Shown piece by piece: positions 6,516 through 12,153 of a stretch of 12,153 bases of DNA (its first letter is position 1; every line of letters starts with the position of its first letter). The stretch is taken from assembly GCA_017959195.1 (NCBI GenBank), contig JAGDBE010000086.1, positions 1 through 12,153 on the forward strand, read 5' to 3'. This DNA is from Clostridia bacterium (lineage in GTDB: Bacteria; Bacillota; Clostridia; Oscillospirales; CAG-382). Both the position numbers and the translations under genes were made by a program. A model generated the notes under the pieces. That model did not search any database, was not told where the DNA came from, and worked only from the letters and a program-made list of their open reading frames with translations.

Positions 6516-6545
6516 TAAACGTTTATTTGCAACGGGTTTCCCGTT
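6516..6545 (-). other. Leader hairpin and palindrome upstream of the micropeptide
   Basis: AACGGG-TTT-CCCGTT (6531-6545) is a perfect 6-pair hairpin with a 3-base loop. A 10-base perfect palindrome, TAAACGTTTA (6516-6525), touches the Shine-Dalgarno. If transcription starts near 6549, the hairpin is at the very 5' end of the mRNA, where it could protect the message. The palindrome could instead be a repressor site. No U tract follows, so it is not a terminator. Confidence 0.4.
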
Positions 6546-6554
6546 ACCTGTTGT

Positions 6555-6584
6555 TATTCTATGCAGGCGCTTTATTTTTGTTAC
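6555..6584 (-). promoter_or_regulatory. Sigma-K-like promoter of the micropeptide gene
   Basis: Minus-strand GTAAC (6580-6584), 16 bases, then CATAGAATA (6555-6563) preceded by G. This fits the Bacillus sigma-K consensus mACm-N16/17-gCATAnnnTA at every fixed position. It is built exactly like the plus-strand element at 6599-6628. An alternative reading is a moderate sigma-A promoter (GTAACA, 17 bases, TAGAAT). A start near 6549 gives a leader of about 47 bases. Confidence 0.55.
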
Positions 6585-6598
6585 GGCGGTCCTTTTCG

Positions 6599-6628
6599 GT
6601 AACCCTTTTTTTGTTTCGGCATAGTATA
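6599..6628 (+). promoter_or_regulatory. Sigma-K-like promoter of the ATPase gene
   Basis: GTAAC (6599-6603), 16 bases, then CATAGTATA (6620-6628) preceded by G, again matching mACm-N16/17-gCATAnnnTA. TATAAA within it lacks any acceptable sigma-A -35 partner. A start near 6634 gives a leader of about 30 bases before ATG 6665. Sigma-E -10 sites are similar (CATAnnnT), so the exact mother-cell sigma factor is uncertain. Confidence 0.52.
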
Positions 6629-6664
6629 AAGTGATGTCAATAAAACTACGAAAGGATATCTGCC

Positions 6665-7762
6665 ATGAACAAAAAGGTATATTCTGACGAAAAAGAGCTG
6701 AACTTTTTCGCCGCGGCAAATACATACGACGGATTCTTAAGCTTTTTTTCTGAAATTTTCGATACTGAAGAATTGCAGAAGCTCGTCGTGCTCAAAGGCG
6801 GTCCCGGCGTTGGAAAAAGCACGCTCATGAAAAATATTGCGAAAAAGGCGCGCGAAAGCGGTCTTACTCCCGTATGCTATCACTGCTCGTCCGACCCTTT
6901 TTCGCTTGACGGCGTTTTGGTAAAGGAAAAATCTTTTGCCGTTATAGACGGCACCGCTCCACACACGTTCGAACCCAAATACGCGGGCGCGAAAGGTAAA
7001 ATATTGAATCTCGGAGAAGCGTGGAACACCTCCGTTCTCGAAAGGGAAAAGGCAAAAATAACCTCCCTTTCTTCCGAAAAGGACGACTGCTTCCGCCGCG
7101 CCTACGCGCTTTTCGCCGCCGCGGAAAACGTTATAAAAGACGAGATGTCGATAAGCGAAAAGTGCATAGACAAAGAAAAAGCATACCGCGCCTGCGACAA
7201 ATTCTCGTCAAAGCATTTCAAAAACGGCTCTTTCCACACAAAGGTAAGACACGTCATAACAAACGCGCTCGGAAAAGAAGGGCGGGTGCGGTTTTTCACG
7301 CCGGAAAACGAAAGTGAAAACAAATATTTCGTAAAAGACGTGAAAAAGACGTCGCACTTCTTCTTTTCCCTTCTTTACGAAAATGCGCTCGGCAGGGTTG
7401 ACGAAATGTACGTCGGCTGCGACGAGCTCAATCCGCAAAGGATAAACTGCCTTTATTTCCCGTCTCTGTCCCTTTGCGTGAGCTTACACGACGACGAATA
7501 CTGTCTGGAGCTCGAAAAACAGTCAAAAGACTACAAAATCATAAATCTCGGCAGATTTTTCGACCTCGTATCTTACAGAAAAAGCAGGTCGAAATACCGC
7601 TTTGCCGAAAAGTGCGAAAAATCTCTTATGAAAGAGGCGTTTTCGGAGCTGAATTCGGCGGGAATCCTTCACGCAAAGCTCGAGGAAATATACGGCGAAG
7701 CGACCGACTACGAAAAAATAACGCTGTACAGCGAAAAACTGATGAAGGAACTGTTTATCTGA
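6665..7762 (+). CDS. PRK06851-type P-loop ATPase with degenerate second half
   Basis: This 365-residue cytosolic protein matches the PRK06851 family of uncharacterised Firmicute ATPases in length and motifs. FFAAANTYDGFLSFF (14-28) is the family opening; VVLKGGPGVGKSTLMK holds the Walker A at 45-53; CYHCSSDPFSLDGV (71-84) and AVIDGTAPHTFEP (92-104) follow, then LGEAW. The second half repeats the plan (RVRFFTPENE, VGCDELNPQRINCLYFPSLSL) but shows no glycine-rich P-loop where one would be expected, so probably only the N-terminal site binds ATP. The start is ATG 6665-6667, with AAAGGA 8 bases upstream. It is a single-gene unit: a sigma-K-like promoter lies upstream and a perfect terminator downstream. 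The promoter suggests late sporulation expression; the substrate is unknown. Confidence 0.8.
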   Translation: MNKKVYSDEKELNFFAAANTYDGFLSFFSEIFDTEELQKLVVLKGGPGVGKSTLMKNIAKKARESGLTPVCYHCSSDPFSLDGVLVKEKSFAVIDGTAPHTFEPKYAGAKGKILNLGEAWNTSVLEREKAKITSLSSEKDDCFRRAYALFAAAENVIKDEMSISEKCIDKEKAYRACDKFSSKHFKNGSFHTKVRHVITNALGKEGRVRFFTPENESENKYFVKDVKKTSHFFFSLLYENALGRVDEMYVGCDELNPQRINCLYFPSLSLCVSLHDDEYCLELEKQSKDYKIINLGRFFDLVSYRKSRSKYRFAEKCEKSLMKEAFSELNSAGILHAKLEEIYGEATDYEKITLYSEKLMKELFI

Positions 7763-7763
7763 C

Positions 7764-7794
7764 AAAAAAAGAAGGCGCTCCGCCTTCTTTTTTT
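7764..7794 (+). terminator. Perfect bidirectional rho-independent terminator
   Basis: Seven A plus GAAGGCG (7764-7777), loop CTC, then CGCCTTC plus seven T (7781-7794). The stem is perfect. It begins 2 bases after the ATPase stop, and it separates the ATPase gene from the protease gene that follows on the same strand. Confidence 0.93.
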
Positions 7795-7831
7795 ATTTTT
7801 CAAGGAATATATTATAACGGGGTTTTTGCGT

Positions 7832-8473
7832 ATGAAAAACAGTAAAATCTTAATAAAACTGCCGTTTGTCAAAGTAAACATAAGTCCTTATCTGCTTATA
7901 ACCGCCGCGGCCCTTGCGATTTCGGGGCTTTTTTCGGTATTCACGCTGATTGTGATTTTGTGCGCCCTTTTTCACGAGCTCGGGCACATTTTTGCAATGA
8001 AGCTTTTCAAGGTTAAGATTTACAGTTTAGACCTTTATCTTTCGGGCGGCGTAATCCGCTCCGACTGCGCGCTTCTGAATTACAAAAAAGAGCTTGCCGT
8101 TTCCTTTGCGGGAATTTTCGCAAACCTTATCTTTGCGCTCGGAGCGCTCATATTTCACCTTTTTTCAAGGGATATTTTCCCGGTTTTTGCGTGTTTTTGC
8201 AATATTTTTCTTGCGGTTTTGAATATTATTCCGCAGAAAAATCTCGACGGCGGCAGAATTCTTTTCATACTGTCCCACATGTTTTTCGAAAACGAAAAGG
8301 CGGACGGAATCTGCTCCGCCGCCTTTAAAGCTTCATCTGTTTTATTTATTCTCTCTTCCCTTGCCGCGCTTTATTTTTCGCGCTTCAATCTGTCGCTTGC
8401 GGCTTTATGCGCGAGCGTGATTTTAGGCGTTTTTGCCGAAAATCAGCCTTCGTCGTTTTCGTCGGAGACGTAG
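7832..8473 (+). CDS. M50 intramembrane zinc metalloprotease, SpoIVFB-like
   Basis: This 213-residue polytopic membrane protein is a site-2-protease-type enzyme. The zinc-binding HELGH is at 48-52 (E49 catalytic), inside a hydrophobic segment. LSGGVI follows at 70-75, where SpoIVFB proteins carry a similar GG-V/R-I strand. The third zinc ligand is D139 in NLDGGR (137-142), variant of the usual NPDG. About six hydrophobic segments are visible. In Bacillus, SpoIVFB cleaves pro-sigma-K in the mother cell; this size and architecture fit that group, but other small M50 proteases look alike. I chose ATG 7832-7834, which lies 9 bases from CGGGG; the TTG at 7826 is too close to it. The 3' end overlaps the convergent addB by 31 bases. 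An AT-rich TATTATAAC before the gene could be a -10, without a convincing -35. Confidence 0.8.
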   Translation: MKNSKILIKLPFVKVNISPYLLITAAALAISGLFSVFTLIVILCALFHELGHIFAMKLFKVKIYSLDLYLSGGVIRSDCALLNYKKELAVSFAGIFANLIFALGALIFHLFSRDIFPVFACFCNIFLAVLNIIPQKNLDGGRILFILSHMFFENEKADGICSAAFKASSVLFILSSLAALYFSRFNLSLAALCASVILGVFAENQPSSFSSET

Positions 8474-11400
8474 TTTTTCTTGCCCTTTACCGACGGGCAG
8501 ATGCTTCTTACGTCGCAGTATTCGCACGCGTCGCGGGTTTTTCCGTCTTTATAGGGGTCCGCTTTTTTTATGCCTTTTGACATGCCGCAGGCGATTTCAC
8601 CCGCCTTGCTTACGGCGTCTTCGAGCAGCTTTACAAGGTCTTCGAGCGGCAGCGCGCCCTTCGTTTCGCCTGTCTTTGTGAGTTTAACGGGCGTGAACTT
8701 TCCCGAATTTTCCTTATCCATCGCGAAAATAATATCCATATCCGAAACGACTATTCCGTCGGTCTGACTTACTGTTTCGCCGTCGGGATCTTCGTTTTCC
8801 GCCGCCTTTGAAAGCGTCGTGCTCTGCGCGGCAGGCATTACCATTTTATAGATCACGCCTGCGGGATACACGTCTTTATACTTTCCGTCCGACGCGCAGA
8901 TGAGTGTGTAGAGGTAGAGCAGCATCTGCAGGTTGAAGCCCTTCTGCACGTCGTCTATCTCGAACTTTTTGCTTCCCGTCTTGTAGTCGGCGATTCTGAC
9001 CCACGTCTTTCCCGTCTTTTTGTCGGAAAACATATCGACTCTGTCGATTTTCCCGGTTATGCTTAATATTTTTCCGTTTTCCGTCCCGGTTTTTACAGGT
9101 TTTACGCTTCCCCTTTCGGATATGTCGAGCTCGAAATCAACGGGAACGAACGAGGAAACCTTCATTTCCTCCGCCATTTCTCCGCATATCGCCTTTATCG
9201 TCTTTCCGAGCTTTGCGAAGGTATATTCGAATCTCTTCGTAAGCGCGCTTCCGCTGTACGTAAAGATATTATTGAGTATCCCTTTCAGCACCTTGTCGGC
9301 TTCGTCCGAAATATCTTCTTCTGTAACTTTGCCGTTTTGCGCAAACTTTTGTGCAAGCACGGGCAGAATGAGTTCCAGCGCCCTGTGTACGATATTTCCC
9401 GTCTCTATCGCGCCGATTTCCGCCTTCTTTTCGGGATTTATCTTCAGGGTATAGCGGCAGAAATACGAAAACGGGCAGTAATTGAATTTTTCAAGTCTCG
9501 AAAAGCTGCTTGTGATTTTATCGGGATAAAGCGTCGAAAGCACGCTTTCGTCAAGCGGAGCTTCGGTGAAATCGGGCTTTTCGGCAAGTGCGATTCTGTC
9601 TTTATATCCGGGAAGGGACGAAAAATACTCTTTGAGCGTCTGCCTTGCGCTTCCCTCTTCAAGCGACAGAAAGCACTCGAACAGCGTTTCGTCGGAAAGC
9701 GCGAAATTCATCACGTCGTCGGGGTTGAATTTGTTTCTTTCGACGTCGTCGGAAGATACCGACAGCATTTTTTCAAGTATTCTCACGATTACCGACGGAT
9801 ATATGACGTTATCGGAAAAATCTTTTTCACGATATAGTACGTACGCGCCGCTTCTTGCGGAGCAAAGCGCGGTATAGGCAAGGAAAATCTCGTCGTAGGC
9901 GCACTCGGAGTCGAGTTCGGAAAGTTCGATTCCCGCTTCCTTTAACAGTTTCTTCTCCCTGTCCGCGAAAAGCGCGTTTCCGGAAGGCGGCGCCGGGAAA
10001 ATTCCGTCGCAGACGTCGAGAATTATTACGTATTTCACGCCGTCTGTCCTCATGAGGCTCACGTCGGAAAACCTGACCTGGTCGATGAGTTCGGGAATTT
10101 TTCCCATGTCTGCGCTTGTCAGCGTAAATTTGAAGAGTTCATAAACGCGCTTCGGCGAAACCGCTTCGCTTCCGACTGCGCTCTCAAAGTCGTCGAGAAC
10201 GCGGAAAAGAAGGTCTGCGTAAATTCCGTCCGCGCCGTCGTCGAATATCTCCACGTTTTTCGCATTTGCCGCGTCAACCGTCAGCATATACACGGCGTCG
10301 CATATATCTTTTGCGCATTTTGCGGCGTCAAGGCGTTCGCAAAAGCCGTCGAGCACGGATAAAAGTATATTTTTCGACTCGTTTATCTTATCTGTCTGTT
10401 CCTTGTCGGGCTCGTCTTCGGTGAGCCCCTCGGGATTCATGTACCATTCCTCGTGAAAATACTTCTTTCCGCTTATATTCCAGGTCCGCATATACATTTC
10501 GAGTTCGTCGGCGCTTTCGTCGTCAAGTCCCGAAAGCCCCGTTTTCAAAAAAGATACGACTGCCTGTAAGCTCCACGAAAAATACACTTCAAACGCCGAA
10601 AGCACGAAAAGTGCGGCGGACGTCGAGGTCAGGTCAAATCTCTTATCGAACGAAAAAGGAATGTGCGCGTTTTCAAATTCCGCGTCGATTATGCCTTCAA
10701 ATTCGCCTACGTTTCGCGCGCATACGGCAATCTCCCTCGGAAGAACTCCCGACGTGATGAGGTCTGACGATATTTTTGCGGCGCACTTCGCTTCGGCGTA
10801 GGTGTCTCCGCATTTTATTATCTGCACGTCGCCGTATTTCTTTCCGTCATATTTTTTTGACAGCGCGCCGAGCGAAAATTCCCTCGAAATCCTGTAGAGT
10901 CCCGAATTTTTGTCGTGTTTAAGGTCGTCTTCAAAGAAAAGATCCTTATATTCGATACCGTTCTTTGCGCAGATTCTTTTAACTGAAAGAGCCGCGTCAA
11001 CGCCTCTCGAAAAGCACTTGTCGGCTTGTTTTTCGCTCTCGCACAAGAACGTTATATATGTATTTTCGGCGGTTTTAATTATTCTTTCGAGTATAGCCGT
11101 CTCCTGCGGCGTAAAGCCGTAAAAAGCGTCTACGAACACGGTTTTTCCCGCAAAGAAGTCGAAATAGCACAGCGTTTCGTAAAGTTTGTCGAGCATATCA
11201 CCCGGAAAACCGAGTTTTTCGCTTATGTATGCGTCGTAGCCGCGGCACAGCAGCGCGACGTCCTTTATTTTATTTTTCAGCGCCTCTCCGCCCGATTCGT
11301 CTATCTTTCCGACTGCTTCTTCCAGCATTTCGGGCGTTATCTTATATCTTTTGAGTTCCTCCGCGGAAGAGAGCATTTTGCGCGCAAAATCGGCGTCCGA

Positions 11401-11730
11401 CGCCATTTCCTTATATTCGGTGAGCTTGTCTTTGAGCTCGTAAACCGTCTGCGCCATGCAGAGCTGTTTTACCGTCTTGTCGGGAGTTTCCCCCGCTATA
11501 CCGCCGCTTTCCCTGAACACCCTGTTGCAAAGGCGCTTGAAGTTGATGACCTCGATATACATGTTTGCAGGGTTGCCGAGCCGTTTAATAAGCGTTCTTT
11601 CGGCAAAGAGGGAGTTTTGTTCGGGCACGATGAGAAACGCGTCTTTTTTCTTTTCGACGCATTTTTCAAGCTCGGAATACAAATATTCGGTTTTTCCGCT
11701 TCCGTGAAGCCCAAATACCCTGTAAAGCAT
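8443..11730 (-). CDS. addB: AddB subunit of the AddAB helicase-nuclease
   Basis: This 1095-residue protein is the AddB subunit, which with AddA resects double-strand breaks for recombination. The Walker A GLHGSGKT is at 7-14, followed by the family FLIVPEQNS. Mid-protein ILDVCDGIFPAPPSG is also typical. The C-terminal RecB-like nuclease shows GNIVHRALELI, GKIDRVD, DYKTG (D915, K917) and QMLLYLY. Four cysteines (C752, C1069, C1072, C1078) have the spacing of the AddB iron-sulfur cluster. I chose ATG 11728-11730: AAAGGA sits 8 bases upstream and the P-loop then begins at residue 7, as in relatives. ATG 11752-11754, overlapping the spoIIR stop, would add 8 residues. No addA lies on either side within the window. 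The last 31 bases overlap the convergent protease gene. Confidence 0.93.
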   Translation of the reverse strand: MLYRVFGLHGSGKTEYLYSELEKCVEKKKDAFLIVPEQNSLFAERTLIKRLGNPANMYIEVINFKRLCNRVFRESGGIAGETPDKTVKQLCMAQTVYELKDKLTEYKEMASDADFARKMLSSAEELKRYKITPEMLEEAVGKIDESGGEALKNKIKDVALLCRGYDAYISEKLGFPGDMLDKLYETLCYFDFFAGKTVFVDAFYGFTPQETAILERIIKTAENTYITFLCESEKQADKCFSRGVDAALSVKRICAKNGIEYKDLFFEDDLKHDKNSGLYRISREFSLGALSKKYDGKKYGDVQIIKCGDTYAEAKCAAKISSDLITSGVLPREIAVCARNVGEFEGIIDAEFENAHIPFSFDKRFDLTSTSAALFVLSAFEVYFSWSLQAVVSFLKTGLSGLDDESADELEMYMRTWNISGKKYFHEEWYMNPEGLTEDEPDKEQTDKINESKNILLSVLDGFCERLDAAKCAKDICDAVYMLTVDAANAKNVEIFDDGADGIYADLLFRVLDDFESAVGSEAVSPKRVYELFKFTLTSADMGKIPELIDQVRFSDVSLMRTDGVKYVIILDVCDGIFPAPPSGNALFADREKKLLKEAGIELSELDSECAYDEIFLAYTALCSARSGAYVLYREKDFSDNVIYPSVIVRILEKMLSVSSDDVERNKFNPDDVMNFALSDETLFECFLSLEEGSARQTLKEYFSSLPGYKDRIALAEKPDFTEAPLDESVLSTLYPDKITSSFSRLEKFNYCPFSYFCRYTLKINPEKKAEIGAIETGNIVHRALELILPVLAQKFAQNGKVTEEDISDEADKVLKGILNNIFTYSGSALTKRFEYTFAKLGKTIKAICGEMAEEMKVSSFVPVDFELDISERGSVKPVKTGTENGKILSITGKIDRVDMFSDKKTGKTWVRIADYKTGSKKFEIDDVQKGFNLQMLLYLYTLICASDGKYKDVYPAGVIYKMVMPAAQSTTLSKAAENEDPDGETVSQTDGIVVSDMDIIFAMDKENSGKFTPVKLTKTGETKGALPLEDLVKLLEDAVSKAGEIACGMSKGIKKADPYKDGKTRDACEYCDVRSICPSVKGKKNYVSDENDEG

Positions 11731-11750
11731 ACTTTTTTTCCTTTCCGGGT

Positions 11751-12125
11751 TCATCCCGTTTTGTTTTTGTCGAAAATGCCGTAAATAAAGTCGAGCGCCG
11801 CGATTCTGGTCTTGAAATTTTTAGTTTTTTCGGTATTTTCGCAAAGCCCGTTTATCGTTTCTTCCGGAAAACCGTACGCAAGGAAAGTTTCCTCGCCGGC
11901 GCAGACGTTATCCAGCGCGAAATCAAGGCACAGCGGCGGGAACATCACGCACCACCAGTTTTTGCCCTCGGCTTTGCCGATATCAACCCGCAGCGTGAGA
12001 TACTCCCCTGCGGGAAAAGTGAAGTCGGAATACCTTCTTACCGGGCAGTTTTCCTTTTGCAGATACACGCTTACGGGATAGGAATAGAGCCGCGAAGATG
12101 GCTGGGAAAGATCCTCTCCGCCTCC
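11751..12125 (-). CDS. spoIIR: Stage II sporulation protein R, C-terminal part; 5' part missing or broken
   Basis: The frame ending at TGA 11751-11753 encodes the SpoIIR C-terminal domain: YPVSVYLQKE, then FPAGEYLTLRVDIGKAEGK, then NWWCVMFPPLC, which is the family's strongest signature, and NFKTRIAALDF at the end. SpoIIR is exported from the forespore and triggers SpoIIGA to process pro-sigma-E in the mother cell. The usual N-terminal export segment and first half are absent. In this frame two adjacent stops (12126-12131) cut the reading, and family resemblance fades upstream of about 12090. GTG 12066-12068 would be a formal start but has no ribosome site and would leave a domain fragment. 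Sequencing or assembly error at the contig end, a chimeric end, or true gene decay are all possible. The gene is followed after a 20-base gap by addB. Confidence 0.78.
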   Translation of the reverse strand, partial: GGGEDLSQPSSRLYSYPVSVYLQKENCPVRRYSDFTFPAGEYLTLRVDIGKAEGKNWWCVMFPPLCLDFALDNVCAGEETFLAYGFPEETINGLCENTEKTKNFKTRIAALDFIYGIFDKNKTG

Positions 12126-12153
12126 TTACTATCGACGACCTGGTACAGACACA

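Noticed and set aside
6580..6612. Possible plus-strand terminator (GTTAC...GTAAC followed by T7)
   Set aside because: The stem is only 5 pairs, no plus-strand gene lies upstream, and the two words are better explained as -35 elements of divergent promoters.
6635..6640. Perfect TTGACA on the minus strand
   Set aside because: The only nearby -10-like sequence is 8 bases away, and no usable -10 lies at 16-18 bases.
9337..9837. Plus-strand open frames inside addB (also 9020-9454 and 11026-11784)
   Set aside because: They are antisense to a well-supported 1095-residue gene and have no ribosome sites or recognisable domains.
1..12153. CRISPR arrays, tRNAs, rRNAs, insertion sequences, attachment sites
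   Set aside because: Read on both strands without finding regularly spaced repeats, cloverleaf-type genes, transposase or integrase coding, or flanking inverted repeats.

Overview
The window reads as a fragment of an uncultured, spore-forming, Gram-positive Clostridia genome, probably a gut-type Firmicute. The evidence is a SpoIIR remnant, a SpoIVFB-like M50 protease, an AddB nuclease, strong Shine-Dalgarno sites, sigma-A-type promoters and a MurJ/GT4/O-antigen-ligase operon typical of Clostridia. No mobile element, CRISPR array, tRNA or rRNA was seen. No stretch over 300 bases lacks a gene.

Layout. (1) Bases 1-5224, minus strand: a compact surface-polysaccharide operon. It starts at a near-consensus promoter (5196-5224) and runs hexapeptide acetyltransferase, MurJ-type flippase, second hexapeptide acetyltransferase, GT4 glycosyltransferase, DUF4330 membrane-anchored protein with an internal duplication, and the start of an O-antigen ligase/polymerase-like protein that leaves the window. 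Genes overlap or are 14-35 bases apart. (2) Bases 5252-6261, minus strand: a secreted CAP-domain protein with its own promoter and terminator. (3) Bases 6316-6664: a 30-residue membrane peptide gene on the minus strand with its own terminator. It is divergent from an ATPase gene. The intergenic region carries two back-to-back promoters of identical architecture, GTAAC-N16-CATAGnATA, which match the sigma-K (late mother-cell sporulation) consensus. (4) Bases 6665-8473, plus strand: a PRK06851-type P-loop ATPase, a perfect hairpin terminator, then an M50 intramembrane metalloprotease. (5) Bases 8443-12153, minus strand: addB, convergent with and overlapping the protease gene, preceded by the C-terminal part of spoIIR. 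The spoIIR frame breaks close to the end of the sequence.

How it fits together. The left half probably builds, acetylates and exports a cell-surface glycan. The right half has a sporulation flavour: SpoIIR signals from forespore to mother cell, SpoIVFB-type proteases activate pro-sigma-K, and the divergent pair at 6410-7762 has promoters of the kind sigma-K reads. Nothing here is clearly a new defence or mobile system. The most interesting observations are the matched divergent promoters, the unlisted micropeptide, the ATPase whose second half seems to have lost its P-loop, and the duplicated DUF4330 protein.
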